From the NCBI RefSeq assembly GCF_001441165.1, contig NZ_CP013126.1:2323551-2387550 (forward strand): a DNA stretch of 64,000 nucleotides. Direction: 5' to 3'. A program made the position numbers and the translations under genes. Below, piece by piece: positions 42,418-52,144 of the stretch (its first letter is position 1; the number at the start of each line of letters is the position of its first letter). This stretch comes from Acidipropionibacterium acidipropionici (GTDB lineage Bacteria > Actinomycetota > Actinomycetes > Propionibacteriales > Propionibacteriaceae). The notes beneath the pieces were generated by a model. That model did no database searches. It had not been told where the DNA came from and saw nothing but the letters and a program-made list of their open reading frames with translations.

Positions 42418-45027
42418 TCACTTCCTCTTCGCCGGGGGCTCGCCCAGGGTGGCGTCCACCGTCAGCTCCCCGTCGCCCTCGGCCCAGGTGAGCTCTCCGG
42501 TGATCCGGGCGACATTGCGCAGGTCGGACTCGACGGCCCGAAGCTGCTCGATCACCGTCTTCTCGGCGGTGATGGTGACGGCCAGGATCGGGGTGCGCAT
42601 CGGCATCTTGTGGGTCGACTTCACCCCGCGCAGCTCCACCAGGGCGGCGGAGACGGAGCTCAGCAGTTCGGTGTCCCCGGCCTTCGGCAGTTCCTCGGCC
42701 AGCGGCCACATGGTGGTGTGCACCGAGCCGGCCTGCCACCAGCTCCACACCTCCTCGGTGACGAAGGGCAGGAAGGGGGCGAAGAGCCTCAGCATGGTGT
42801 CCAGAGCCAGGCGCAGCGCGGTGCGGGCGCTGGTGGCCCCGGCGGCGTCGTGCCCCTCGGAGTCGTAGGCGCGCTCCTTGACCAGCTCCAGGTAGTCGTC
42901 GCAGAAGGTCCAGAAGAACTGCTCGGCGGCCTCCAGGGCGGCCGTGTAGTTGAACTCCTCGAAGGCCCTGGTGGCCTCGATCACCACCTCGCGCAGCCCG
43001 GCCAGCATGGCCAGATCCACCGGGGCGGTGACGTCGGCCAGATCCCCGCCCTTGCCGAAGCCCAGCACGAACTTCGAGGCGTTGAGGATCTTCATCGCCA
43101 GACGACGGCCCACCTTCATCTGGGCCTTGTCGAAGGGGGAGTCCATCCCGGGGCGGGCCATCGCGGCGCGCCAGCGCACGGCGTCGGCCCCGAACTGGTC
43201 GATGATCTCGGTGGGCACCACCGTGTTGCCCTTGGACTTGCTCATCTTCTTGCGGTCGGGATCGGTGACGAAGCCGGAGATGGCCGCCCGCTTCCACGGC
43301 AGCACGCCGTTCTCCAGGTGGGCGCGCACGATCCGCGAGAAGACCCAGGTGCGGATGATGTCGTGGGCCTCGGGGGCGAAGTCCATCGGGAAGGTCTTGG
43401 CGAACAGGTCCGCGTCGCGCTCCCAGCCGGTGACGATCTGGGGGGACAGCGAGGAGGTGGCCCAGGTGTCCATGACGTCGGGGTCGGCCATGAACCCGCC
43501 GGCCCGCCCGCGCTGGGACTCCTCGTACCCCTCGGGGGCCTGGGAGGCCGGGTCGACCGGAAGCTGCTCCTCGGCGGGGACGATCGGGTGGTCGTAGTCG
43601 GGCTCGGCGTCGTCGTTCAGCGGGTACCACACCGGGAAGGGGACGCCGAAGAAGCGCTGTCGGGAGATCAGCCAGTCGCCGTTGAGCCCCTCGACCCAGT
43701 TCTCGTAGCGGTAGCGCATGTGCTCGGGCACCCACTTGAGTTCCCGGCCGCGCTCCAGCAGACGGTCGCGCAGCTTCTCGTCGCGCCCGCCGTTGGTGAT
43801 GTACCACTGGCGGGTGCCGATGATCTCCAGGGGCTTGTCGCCCTTCTCGTAGAAGTTGGCCTTGCGCTCGGTGGGCTTGGGATCGCCCTCCATCTCGCCG
43901 GAGGCCTGCAGGGCCTCCACGACGAGCTTGCGGGCGGTGAAGACCGTCTTGCCGGCGATCGGCCCGAAGGCCTCCTTGTTGACGATCCATTCGGGGGTCT
44001 CGCCCAGGATCCGGCCGTCGCGCCCGATCACGGTGCGGGTGGGCAGGGACAGCTCCCGCCACCACGCGACGTCGGTGAGGTCGCCGAAGGTACAGCACAT
44101 GGCGATGCCGGCGCCCTTGTCCATCTCGGCGGCCGGGTGGGCCAGCACCGGGATCTCCACGCCGTAGAGCGGGGTGGTGACGGTGGTGCCGAAGAGGTCC
44201 TTGTAGCGGTCGTCGTCGGGGTGGGCGATGAGGGCGCAGCAGGCGGCCAGCAGCTCGGGGCGGGTGGTCTCGATGAAGACGTCGCCCTGCCCGTCGGTGC
44301 GGTGGAAGGCGAGCCGGTGGTACGAGCCCGGGTAGTCGCGCGCCTCAAGCTCGGCCTGGGCGACGGCGGTCTGGAAGGTGACGTCCCACAGGGTGGGGGC
44401 GTCACTCATGTAGGCCTCTCCGCGGGCCAGGTTGCGCAGGAAGGCGAGCTGGGCGATCCGCTGGGACTCCGGGGAGATCGTCGTGTACAGCTGATTCCAG
44501 TCCACCGACAGACCGACCGAGCGCCAGAGGTCCTGGAAGGCCTTCTCGTCGACACCGGTGAGCTTGACGCACAGCTCGACGAAGTTGCGCCTGCTGATGG
44601 AGACCTGGTGCTTCGGGTCGGGCTTGGCGGGGGGCTGGAAGTCCGGGTCGTAGGGCAGCGTCGGATCGCAGCGCACCCCGTAGAAGTTCTGCACCCGGCG
44701 CTCGGTGGGCAGGCCGTTGTCGTCCCAGCCCATCGGGTAGAACACCTTCTTGCCGCGCATCCGCTGGTAGCGGGCGACGATATCGGTGTGGGTGTAGGAG
44801 AAGACGTGGCCGGGATGCAGATGGCCCGAGACGGTCGGCGGCGGGGTGTCGATCGAGAACACCGCCTCGCGCGAGTCCACCTGGGAGGCGTTGAAGGCGT
44901 AGAGCTGCTCGTCCTCCCAGACCCTGCCCCACTTCGCCTCCAGGCCCTCGAGGGCCGGCTTGTCGGGGACGACGCCGCGGGTCACGGTGGACTCGTCGGG
45001 TGTGGGTTGCAGGTCTTCAGACGTCAT
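42418..45027 (-). CDS. valS: Valyl-tRNA synthetase
   Basis: An 869-residue class I synthetase. The HIGH motif appears as HLHPGH (residues 64-69) and KMSKSKGN lies near residue 597. The editing domain and anticodon-binding domain are complete; the C-terminal coiled-coil arm of the E. coli type is short or absent. The segment GWDDNGLPTERRVQNFYGVRCDP resembles the second ValS class (archaeal-like; seen in some actinobacteria and Rickettsia) as I remember it. ATG 45027 is preceded by TAGAAT at 8 bases with no Shine-Dalgarno, so leaderless; no T-box leader is possible. Confidence 0.95.
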   Translation of the reverse strand: MTSEDLQPTPDESTVTRGVVPDKPALEGLEAKWGRVWEDEQLYAFNASQVDSREAVFSIDTPPPTVSGHLHPGHVFSYTHTDIVARYQRMRGKKVFYPMGWDDNGLPTERRVQNFYGVRCDPTLPYDPDFQPPAKPDPKHQVSISRRNFVELCVKLTGVDEKAFQDLWRSVGLSVDWNQLYTTISPESQRIAQLAFLRNLARGEAYMSDAPTLWDVTFQTAVAQAELEARDYPGSYHRLAFHRTDGQGDVFIETTRPELLAACCALIAHPDDDRYKDLFGTTVTTPLYGVEIPVLAHPAAEMDKGAGIAMCCTFGDLTDVAWWRELSLPTRTVIGRDGRILGETPEWIVNKEAFGPIAGKTVFTARKLVVEALQASGEMEGDPKPTERKANFYEKGDKPLEIIGTRQWYITNGGRDEKLRDRLLERGRELKWVPEHMRYRYENWVEGLNGDWLISRQRFFGVPFPVWYPLNDDAEPDYDHPIVPAEEQLPVDPASQAPEGYEESQRGRAGGFMADPDVMDTWATSSLSPQIVTGWERDADLFAKTFPMDFAPEAHDIIRTWVFSRIVRAHLENGVLPWKRAAISGFVTDPDRKKMSKSKGNTVVPTEIIDQFGADAVRWRAAMARPGMDSPFDKAQMKVGRRLAMKILNASKFVLGFGKGGDLADVTAPVDLAMLAGLREVVIEATRAFEEFNYTAALEAAEQFFWTFCDDYLELVKERAYDSEGHDAAGATSARTALRLALDTMLRLFAPFLPFVTEEVWSWWQAGSVHTTMWPLAEELPKAGDTELLSSVSAALVELRGVKSTHKMPMRTPILAVTITAEKTVIEQLRAVESDLRNVARITGELTWAEGDGELTVDATLGEPPAKRK

Positions 45028-45041
45028 GACCAGTCATTCTA
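45028..45041 (-). promoter_or_regulatory. Candidate leaderless -10 of valS
   Basis: Minus-strand TAGAAT (45041-45036), 8 bases before ATG 45027; a close match to TATAAT. Confidence 0.55.
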
Positions 45042-45067
45042 GGAGAGCGTCTGCGCCGCTGCGAAAC

Positions 45068-45859
45068 TCAGGCGGCCTTCTTGATCGAGGCGAGAAGTGT
45101 CTCGGGGGTCGGGGAGGAGATGTTCTGCCAGTCGGTGTACTTCTTGCCGTTGACCGTGAAGAACGGCGTGCCGAACTGGTCGCCCGCCAGCTTCTGGCCC
45201 TCCGCGAGTCCCTTCGAGGCGGCGTTCTTGACGAAGTCCGAGGTGGCCTTGTCGTCGTAGTACTTCTGGAACTTCGTGAGGTCGGCGCCGGTGATGCCGG
45301 CCTCCTTCGGGAAGGTCGTCCGCAGCTGCTCGTCGGTGTAGCCGGTGCCCTCCTGCTCGGGCTGGTTCTTGTAGACGACGTCGTGGTAGGCCTCGAGCTT
45401 GCCCACCATGTCCGCGCCGGCGGCGGCCATCGCGGCCTTGTAGGAGGAGTCGTTGCGCATGTTGTCGTCGAGGAAGGTGAGGGTGCGGTACTGCAGCTTG
45501 ATGTCGCCGCTCTTGGCCAGGGACCGGATCGAGTCGCCGTAGGTGTCCTCGGTCTGCTTGCAGATCGGGCACTGGTAGTCCTCGTAGATGGTCAGCGTCG
45601 GCGCTCCCTGCTTCACGGTCCCGGACTTGATGGTGTACACACCGGAGTCCTTGTCTGCGCTCGGCGGATTCACCTGGGCCCCGGAGGCCGACGGGGAGTC
45701 GCTGCGATTGGTGAAGGCGAAGACGCCCGCGACGACGGCCACCACCACGACCACGACGCCGGCGATGACGCCGATCACCTTCTTGCGCTTGGCGGCCCTG
45801 ACCTCGGCCTCCTGCTGGGCGCGCAGCGCCTCTCGGCGGGACTGCTTCGACTGACTCAT
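45068..45859 (-). CDS. Membrane-anchored DsbA-like thiol oxidoreductase
   Basis: A 263-residue protein. Residues 1-27 are charged and cytoplasmic, 28-50 form one membrane helix (VIGVIAGVVVVVVAVVAGVFAF), and a thioredoxin-fold domain with a helical insert lies outside. The active site is YQCPICKQ (Cys97, Cys100) and the cis-Pro loop is FGTPFFTVNGK. It most likely catalyses disulfide exchange in exported proteins. GAGGAAC lies before the ATG. No DsbB/VKOR partner is nearby. It is followed 40 bases later by valS, with which it is not obviously co-expressed. Confidence 0.87.
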   Translation of the reverse strand: MSQSKQSRREALRAQQEAEVRAAKRKKVIGVIAGVVVVVVAVVAGVFAFTNRSDSPSASGAQVNPPSADKDSGVYTIKSGTVKQGAPTLTIYEDYQCPICKQTEDTYGDSIRSLAKSGDIKLQYRTLTFLDDNMRNDSSYKAAMAAAGADMVGKLEAYHDVVYKNQPEQEGTGYTDEQLRTTFPKEAGITGADLTKFQKYYDDKATSDFVKNAASKGLAEGQKLAGDQFGTPFFTVNGKKYTDWQNISSPTPETLLASIKKAA

Positions 45860-45909
45860 CTGTTCCTCTTCAGCTCGGGTTGAACTCGGGGCTCATGCTA
45901 CCTACGGCC

Positions 45910-46644
45910 TCACAGCACGCAGTTGTACCGGGGGAGGCCCGCGGAGGCCTCCGGATCGATCATCCAACACGTCTCCGTGACGCCGTGCACCAGGAATGCT
46001 GGCAGGCTCTGATCGCCGGCGAAGACCCGTTGCACGGCGTCGGCCTTCTCGGCGCCGCTCACCAGGAACCACACCCTCTCGGACCGGTTGATCACCGGCA
46101 GTGTGATCGAGATCCGTTCGGGCGGTGGCTTGGGGGCCTCGGTGACGCCGACCGCGATCTGACTGGTGTCGGGCACGAATGCGGGATGGCCGGGGAACAG
46201 CGAGGCGACGTGCCCGTCGGGGCCCATCCCCAACAGACAGATGTCGAAGATGGTGTCGCCGATCTCCTGGGCGTAGGAGTAGGCGGCCTCGTCCGGATCG
46301 GCCTTGCCGTCGGCGGCGGGCATCACATGGGTGTTCGCCGGGTCCAGGTGGAAGGCCTTGGAGAGCTGGATCAGGGACTGCAGGGAGTTGCGGTCGGGGT
46401 CCCCGGCCGGCACGAACCGGTCGTCCCCCCACCACACGTGCAGCTGGGAGGGATCCACCTGGGAGCCCTCGGGGGTGGTCGCCAGGGCGGAGTAGATCCG
46501 GTTGGCGATCCGCCCGCCGGTCAGGCACAGGTCGACGCGGGGCTGTCTGCCCTGGAGCCGGACGATCTCGTGGGCCAGCCGGTGGGCGACCCCTTCGGCG
46601 AGCTCGTCCCCCGACTGGTAGCGCATCACGCGGCGGGCGCTCAT
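45910..46644 (-). CDS. pgl: 6-phosphogluconolactonase
   Basis: A 244-residue enzyme that hydrolyses 6-phosphogluconolactone to 6-phosphogluconate. LCLTGGRIANRIYSAL is the N-terminal phosphate-binding segment, HVWWGDDRFVPAGDPDRNS the central signature, and LLGMGPDGHVASLFPGHP contains the catalytic His. The ATG overlaps the opcA stop by 4 bases, making it the last gene of zwf-opcA-pgl. Confidence 0.94.
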   Translation of the reverse strand: MSARRVMRYQSGDELAEGVAHRLAHEIVRLQGRQPRVDLCLTGGRIANRIYSALATTPEGSQVDPSQLHVWWGDDRFVPAGDPDRNSLQSLIQLSKAFHLDPANTHVMPAADGKADPDEAAYSYAQEIGDTIFDICLLGMGPDGHVASLFPGHPAFVPDTSQIAVGVTEAPKPPPERISITLPVINRSERVWFLVSGAEKADAVQRVFAGDQSLPAFLVHGVTETCWMIDPEASAGLPRYNCVL

Positions 46645-47660
46645 CGGGCCGGCTCCTCCGTCTTGTCGGCGTCCTCCTCGTGGGCCCTGCCGGTGTCCTC
46701 GGAGGATTGCTCCTGCTCCTCGTCGGCCCTGGCCTTCGTGGCATGCGCCGGACGCTTCTGTCCGAGGCCCTTCGCCAGTGCCTCCATCGCCTCGCCCTGG
46801 ACCGGGTCGGGGTCCAGACGTCGAAGCTCCTCGGCCATCGCCTCGGCGATGCTGCGCCGTTCCAGCGCGACGCCGCGAGCGGGCTCGCCGGGGATCCGGT
46901 AGACGGCGGAGCGGCCGTCGGTGCGGCGGATCTCGATGTCTCCGGCGGCGGTGGTCAGCGACAGCGAGACGATGCCGCCCGGCCCGTCGGCGTCGAATCT
47001 CTCGACCGGGACGCCGAGCCGCTCGGCCAGCCAGGCGGTGAGCAGGGAGGTGGGACCGTTGTGCGGGTCGGCCTCCACCCGTGCGGAGTGCACCAGCCCG
47101 GGATGCTGGTCCAGGGCGGCGGCGGCCAGTGCGCGCCACCGGGTGATCCGGGCCCAGCACAGATCGGAGTCGCCGGGCGCCATGTGCTCGGCCCGGCGGC
47201 GCAGCGCGGCGCAGGGGTCGGGGGCCGAGGCGGAGTCGGAGATGCGGCGGGTGGCGAACCTCCCGATGGGGTCCTCGGCCATGTCGTCGGGGGCGTTGTG
47301 GGGCCACCATGCGATGACCGGGGAGTCCGGCAGCAGCAGGGGCAGGACGACGGAGTCGGGGTGGGCGGCGATCTCCCCGGACATCCGCAGCACGATGACG
47401 TCGCCGGGGGTGGTCTCCCCGGCCTGGATCTCCGCGTCGAGCTTGCTGGAGCGGCCCCTGGTGTGGACCACCATGAGCACCCGGGCGGGGTGCTCGCGGG
47501 CCGCCTCGACGGCGTCGGCCAGCACCGAGTCGTAGTGCGCCGAGTCGCAGATCGTGATGAGGGTGTGCACCAGCGCCGAGCTGCCGCCGATGCCGCGATG
47601 GGCCTCGATGAGGGCCGAGACGATCTTTCCGGCGGTGGTGTCGTTGAGAGTGACGATCAT
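46641..47660 (-). CDS. opcA: Glucose-6-phosphate dehydrogenase assembly protein OpcA
   Basis: A 339-residue allosteric and assembly factor for Zwf, known in cyanobacteria and actinobacteria. It contains the family regions MVVHTRG, GEIAAHPDSVVLPLLLPDSPVIAWWP and IRRTDGRSAVYRIPG. The last ~45 residues are acidic and Lys/Ala/Glu-rich and look disordered. ATG 47660 is preferred; only a weak AGGA is upstream. It lies between zwf (23-base gap) and pgl (4-base overlap) in one operon. Confidence 0.92.
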   Translation of the reverse strand: MIVTLNDTTAGKIVSALIEAHRGIGGSSALVHTLITICDSAHYDSVLADAVEAAREHPARVLMVVHTRGRSSKLDAEIQAGETTPGDVIVLRMSGEIAAHPDSVVLPLLLPDSPVIAWWPHNAPDDMAEDPIGRFATRRISDSASAPDPCAALRRRAEHMAPGDSDLCWARITRWRALAAAALDQHPGLVHSARVEADPHNGPTSLLTAWLAERLGVPVERFDADGPGGIVSLSLTTAAGDIEIRRTDGRSAVYRIPGEPARGVALERRSIAEAMAEELRRLDPDPVQGEAMEALAKGLGQKRPAHATKARADEEQEQSSEDTGRAHEEDADKTEEPAR

Positions 47661-47683
47661 GAAGGAATTCCTAACTGGCGGGC

Positions 47684-49240
47684 TCAGGGCCGGCGCCACT
47701 CGAAGCCGTCTCGGGCGAGCATCTCGCGGCCGCATGCCGGGCCCCAGGTGCCCGAGGGGTAGCCCTCGGGGGGCACCGACGAATCGGCCCAGTGGTCGAG
47801 GACCGGGTCCAGGATCTTCCAGGCCAGCTCGACCTCCTCATGCTGGGGGAAGAGCGGCGGATCGCCGAGCAGGACGTCGAGGATGAGCCGCTCATAGGCC
47901 TCCGGGCTGGACTCGGTGAAGGAGGAGCCGTAGCCGAAGTCCATGGTGACGTCGCGCACCGAGTTCTGGGTGCCGGGCACCTTCGCCCCGAAGCGCAGGG
48001 TGACCCCCTCGTTCGGCTGGATCCGCATCACCAGGGCGTTGGAGCCCAGCGACTGGGTGTCGTGGAAGGGCAGGTGTGGGGCGCGCCGGAAGTTCAGCGC
48101 CACCTCGGTGACCCGTCGGGGCATCCGCTTGGCCGAGCGCAGGTAGAAGGGGACGCCGGCCCATCGGCGGTTGTCCACCCCGACCCTGATCGCGGCATAG
48201 GTCTCGGTGGTGGAGTCGGGGGCGACCCCGTCCTCCTCGAGATATCCGCGGACCCGCTCGCCGCCCTGCCAGCCGGCCGTGTACTGGCCGCGTGCGGTGT
48301 GGGCGTCCAGATCGTCGGGAAGGGTGAGCGCCGCGAGCACCTTCTTCTTCTCGGTGCGCAGCTCCTCGGCGTCGAAATTGGTGGGCTCCTCCATCGCGGT
48401 GAGGGCCAGCAGCTGGATGAGGTGGTTCTGGATGACGTCTCGGGCCGCCCCGATGCCGTCGTAGTAGCCGGCGCGTCCGGCGATGCCGATGTCCTCGGCC
48501 ATGGTGATCTGCACATGGGAGACGTAGTTGCGGTTCCAGATGGGTTCGAAGATCTGGTTGGCGAACCGCAGCGCCATGACGTTCTGGACGGTCTCCTTGC
48601 CCAGGTAGTGGTCGATCCGGAAGACGGCGTCGGGGGAGAAGGCCTCGGAGAGCATCGAGTCGAGCTGGCGGGCGCTCTCCAGGTTGTGGCCGAAGGGCTT
48701 CTCGATGACCACCCGGTTCCAGTGCCGGGAGTCCTGGACGGCCATCCCGTGGCTCTTGAGCTGTGCGATGACCTTCTCGAAGGACTTCGGCGGGATCGAC
48801 AGGTAGAAGGCGTGGTTGCCGCCGGTGCCGCGCTCCTCGTCGAGGTCGCGGATCGTGTCGGCCAGGCGGTCGAAGGCGGCGTCGTCGTCGAACTCGCCGC
48901 GCACGAAGCGGATGCCCTCCAGCAGCTGGGCCCACACCTCCTCGCGGAAGGGGGTGCGCGCGTGCTCGGCGACGGCGTCGTGCACCACCTGGGCGAAGTC
49001 CTCGTCCTCCCAGTCGCGGCGGGCGAAGCCCACCAGACCGAAGCCCGGCGGCAGCAGCCCCCGGTTGGCGAGGTCGTAGACCGCCGGCATGAGCTTCTTG
49101 CGGGACAGGTCGCCGGTGACGCCGAAGAGCACCAGGACGCAGGGGCCGGCGACCCGTGGCAGGCGCCGGTCAAGAGGATCACGCAGGGGATTGCGGCCGC
49201 GCTGCTGGCGTCCGGCGGAACCTGTGTCGAGCATGCTCAC
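47684..49240 (-). CDS. zwf: Glucose-6-phosphate 1-dehydrogenase
   Basis: A 518-residue enzyme that starts the pentose phosphate route by oxidising glucose-6-phosphate with NADP. The cofactor motif GVTGDLSRKKLMPAVYDL is near residue 40, and the substrate site RIDHYLGKETVQN with its Lys lies near residue 208. The C-terminus is complete. Start GTG 49240 has GGAAGGA 6 bases upstream; ATG 49234 is a close alternative. In many actinobacteria tkt and tal sit between ctaB and zwf; here zwf directly faces ctaB. Confidence 0.96.
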   Translation of the reverse strand: MSMLDTGSAGRQQRGRNPLRDPLDRRLPRVAGPCVLVLFGVTGDLSRKKLMPAVYDLANRGLLPPGFGLVGFARRDWEDEDFAQVVHDAVAEHARTPFREEVWAQLLEGIRFVRGEFDDDAAFDRLADTIRDLDEERGTGGNHAFYLSIPPKSFEKVIAQLKSHGMAVQDSRHWNRVVIEKPFGHNLESARQLDSMLSEAFSPDAVFRIDHYLGKETVQNVMALRFANQIFEPIWNRNYVSHVQITMAEDIGIAGRAGYYDGIGAARDVIQNHLIQLLALTAMEEPTNFDAEELRTEKKKVLAALTLPDDLDAHTARGQYTAGWQGGERVRGYLEEDGVAPDSTTETYAAIRVGVDNRRWAGVPFYLRSAKRMPRRVTEVALNFRRAPHLPFHDTQSLGSNALVMRIQPNEGVTLRFGAKVPGTQNSVRDVTMDFGYGSSFTESSPEAYERLILDVLLGDPPLFPQHEEVELAWKILDPVLDHWADSSVPPEGYPSGTWGPACGREMLARDGFEWRRP

Positions 49241-49474
49241 GCGTTGTCCTTCCGATCAGGGGTGGTCCCCCGGGCACCGATGCGCGGAGCGCCGGGGGCC
49301 GCCGCTCCTAGGCTAGTCGGCGCGGGGAGGGGATTGCTTCGCCGTCCGCGATAGGTTGTCGATCCGATAGCCGGGATCCGGTCGGATGCTTAGACTCGGG
49401 CTCAACGCTGAGAGCCTGCTGCGGGGGAGTCCGCACCGGCGCCATGGCGGGCCCCGAGGCATGCGAAGGACACC

Positions 49475-50488
49475 GTGACCCACGACACATCGAGCTCGAT
49501 GAGAGCAGCAGAGACGCTGAGCGCTGACGCCGTGGCGTCCGGTCCGGCCGCGATGGCCCGGCACCGCTCCGAGGGGTCGCGGGGGCGACGCCGCGAGAAG
49601 GGCCCGGTCCGGGCCCGCTTCGACGCCTACCTGGCGCTCACCAAGCCCCGGGTCATCGAGCTGCTGCTGGTCTCGACCCTGCCGGTGATGTTCCTGGCCT
49701 CCAGGGGGATGCCGGACTGGCGGGTCGCCCTGGCGACCCTGATCGGCGGCTATCTGGCCGCCGGCAGCGCCAACACCTTCAACTGCGTCATCGACGCCGA
49801 CATCGACGAGAAGATGCGCCGCACCCGGCGCCGTCCGCTTCCCCGCCACACCGTGGCGCCGCGCAACGCCCTGATCTTCGGGATCGTCATCGGGGTGGCC
49901 TCCGCGCTCATCCTGGGCCTCGGGGCGAACTGGCTGTCGGCCGGGCTGGCCGTCGCTGCGAATCTGTTCTACGTCTTCATCTACTCCCTGCTGCTCAAGC
50001 GGCGCACCTGGCAGAACACCATCTGGGGCGGGATCGCCGGCTGCTTCCCGCCCCTGATCGGCTGGACGGCGGTCACCGGGTCGGTGGGCTGGCCTCCGAT
50101 CGTGCTCTTCCTGCTGGTCTTCTTCTGGACGCCGCCGCACACCTGGTCGCTGGGGATGCGCTACCGGGAGGACTACGAGGCCGGCGGGGTGCCGATGCTT
50201 CCGGTGGTCCGCGAGGCCCCGGCGGTGGCGGTCCAGATCCTCGCCTACACCGTGGTGACGGTGCTGACCTCACTGGTGCTGTGGCCGGTGGCGCAGATGA
50301 ACTGGCTCTACCCGGTGGTCTGCGTCGTCGCCGGGGCGGTCTTCATCTGGGAGGCGGTGCAGTTGCTGCGTCGCGCACGGGCCGGGCTGCGGGACGCCCA
50401 GCTCAAGCCGATGCGGCTCTTCCACTGGTCGAACACCTATCTGTCGCTGGTCTTCCTGGCGGTGGCGATCGACCCGCTTCTGCCCTGA
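49475..50488 (+). CDS. ctaB: Protoheme IX farnesyltransferase
   Basis: A 337-residue polytopic membrane enzyme of the UbiA superfamily that converts protoheme IX to heme O for terminal oxidases. The N-terminal 45 residues are charged and cytoplasmic; then eight or nine helices follow. The first Asp-rich motif is NTFNCVIDADIDEKMRRTRRRPL, and the second acidic region is FFWTPPHTWSLGMRYREDYEAGGVPMLP. GTG 49475 is preceded closely by GAAGGA. It is convergent with ctaA (9-base gap), which acts on its product. Confidence 0.93.
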   Translation: MTHDTSSSMRAAETLSADAVASGPAAMARHRSEGSRGRRREKGPVRARFDAYLALTKPRVIELLLVSTLPVMFLASRGMPDWRVALATLIGGYLAAGSANTFNCVIDADIDEKMRRTRRRPLPRHTVAPRNALIFGIVIGVASALILGLGANWLSAGLAVAANLFYVFIYSLLLKRRTWQNTIWGGIAGCFPPLIGWTAVTGSVGWPPIVLFLLVFFWTPPHTWSLGMRYREDYEAGGVPMLPVVREAPAVAVQILAYTVVTVLTSLVLWPVAQMNWLYPVVCVVAGAVFIWEAVQLLRRARAGLRDAQLKPMRLFHWSNTYLSLVFLAVAIDPLLP

Positions 50489-50497
50489 GCCCGGGTC

Positions 50498-51391
50498 CTA
50501 CCGGCTGAGGTCCGGGGTTCGCAGCGGCCTCACGCTGGACCACAGCGCCCCCACCGCCATCGAGGCGACGGCCACACCCACCATGTGCAGGGCCACCAGC
50601 CACGGGTCCAGGTGGGCGAAGTACTGGGCGTAGCCCACGGCCCCCTGGCACAGTTCGACGATGAGCAGGATGAGAGCCCAGCGTCGCAGCGGGGCCACCT
50701 TGTGCATGATGCCCAGCAGCAGGCAGATGACGGTGAGACCCACGGTGAGCCACACAGAGATGCCGTGGAAGCGGGCGACGGTCTCGATGTTGAACCCGGT
50801 GCGGTGGGCCCCGGCATCACCGGCGTTGGGCCCCGATCCGGTGACCACGGTGCCCAGCCACATCACGATCACCATGAGGGTGACGGTGCCGCGCACCGCT
50901 CCCATGGTCATGGCGTCCACCTCGGCGCTGGGATGACGGCCCACCAGCCACACGATCTTCACGGCGACCAGGATGATCGCCACCGACAGCAGCAGGTGCA
51001 GGGCGACGACGAAGGGGTTGAGGTCGCTGAGCACGGTGAGCCCGCCCACCACCCCCTGGAGGGGTATCGAGACCAGCACCACCCAGGCCAGGGAGCGGAC
51101 GTGTCCCGAGGCCCTGGTACGGGTTGCGGCGACGACCACCATCACCGACAGGATGATGAGCACGAAGGTGAGCAGCCGGTTGCCGAACTCGATCACCGAG
51201 TGGATGCCCATCGAGGAGTGCGGCACGAAGGAGCCCGCGGAGCAGTGCGGCCAGGTGGGGCAGCCGAGCCCCGATCCGGTGAGGCGCACGACGGCGCCGG
51301 TCACCACCAGGCCCATATTGGCCACCAGGGTGGCCATCGACCAGCGGTACAGCGCGGTGCGGGTACCGACCATGCGTTTCAGGAGACCCAC
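50498..51391 (-). CDS. ctaA: Heme A synthase (CtaA/COX15)
   Basis: A membrane protein of about 297 residues with eight helices that oxidises heme O to heme A. Conserved residues include GLVVTGAVVRLTGSGLGCPTWPHC (glutamine-less N-terminal signature with the paired Cys region), HSVIEFGNRLLT and FHGISVWL, where His ligands fall. Start: GTG 51391 overlaps the ABC permease by 13 bases and has AAGGTG just upstream; ATG 51373 is an alternative that would remove six residues. Co-transcribed with the ABC exporter upstream. Confidence 0.9.
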   Translation of the reverse strand: MGLLKRMVGTRTALYRWSMATLVANMGLVVTGAVVRLTGSGLGCPTWPHCSAGSFVPHSSMGIHSVIEFGNRLLTFVLIILSVMVVVAATRTRASGHVRSLAWVVLVSIPLQGVVGGLTVLSDLNPFVVALHLLLSVAIILVAVKIVWLVGRHPSAEVDAMTMGAVRGTVTLMVIVMWLGTVVTGSGPNAGDAGAHRTGFNIETVARFHGISVWLTVGLTVICLLLGIMHKVAPLRRWALILLIVELCQGAVGYAQYFAHLDPWLVALHMVGVAVASMAVGALWSSVRPLRTPDLSR

Positions 51392-52143
51392 TTGAACACC
51401 TTGCGTGCGATCAGTCCCAGGACGACGGTCCATGCCACCAGGCTCAGCACCGGCCACCAGAGGACCTGTCCCAGGTCCCAGGCCCGCAGCGACTCGGCCA
51501 GGGCCGTGGTGGGCAGCACCGCCACCACATCGCGTAGACCGCCGGGGTACTTGGCCAGCGGCCACAGCACCGCACCGGCCGCCAGCCCGACCAGGTAGAT
51601 GAGGTTGGCCAGGGCCAGGGTGGCCTCGGCCCTCAGCGATCCGCCGAAGGCCAGGGCCAGCAGGGAGAAGGCCGACATGCCGAGCAGCAGCGAGATGACC
51701 ATCGGCAGCCAGGCCAGCGCCGAGCCGTGAGGGTGCCATCCCAGTGCCAGGGCCACCACGACGAGGAGGACGACCTGGATCACCGAGATGATCGAGTACG
51801 CCAGGCCCTTGCCGGCCAGCAGGCCGCTGCGCCCCAGGGGGGTCGCCGCCAGTCTCTCGAGGACGCCGTAGCGGCGGTCGAAGCCGGTCTGGATGGCCTG
51901 GGAGGTGAAACACGTCGACCAGATGGCCAGGGCCAGTACCGACGGGGCCACCAGAGACAGCGGCATGCTGATCCGGTCGCCGATGAACCGCCCGGCGACC
52001 AGGATGACGACGGGCACCACGAGGGCCAGGATCAGCTGCTCGCCGTTGCGCATCACCAGCTTGGCCTCGGTGAGGCCGTGATTGCGGATCCGCGTCCAGG
52101 CGGGCGCGGCCTGGGGGGCCGGGTGAAGATCGAGTGCGCTCAT
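51379..52143 (-). CDS. ABC-2 type exporter, membrane subunit
   Basis: A 254-residue permease with six hydrophobic helices; N-terminal ~25 residues cytoplasmic. The region RRYGVLERLAATPLGRSGLLAGKGLAY is the typical ABC-2 coupling segment. It lies 1 base downstream of its ATPase and overlaps ctaA, so all three form one operon. The same ATPase-permease-ctaA order is found in mycobacteria (Rv1458c, Rv1457c, Rv1456c) near suf genes. The cargo is unknown; the constant link with heme A synthesis hints at a heme or cytochrome-oxidase role. Confidence 0.87.
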   Translation of the reverse strand: MSALDLHPAPQAAPAWTRIRNHGLTEAKLVMRNGEQLILALVVPVVILVAGRFIGDRISMPLSLVAPSVLALAIWSTCFTSQAIQTGFDRRYGVLERLAATPLGRSGLLAGKGLAYSIISVIQVVLLVVVALALGWHPHGSALAWLPMVISLLLGMSAFSLLALAFGGSLRAEATLALANLIYLVGLAAGAVLWPLAKYPGGLRDVVAVLPTTALAESLRAWDLGQVLWWPVLSLVAWTVVLGLIARKVFKWVS

Positions 52144-52144
52144 C

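Noticed and set aside
45028-45067. T-box or attenuator leader for valS
   Set aside because: Only 40 bases separate valS from the preceding gene and the -10 lies 8 bases before the start, so there is no room for a leader RNA.
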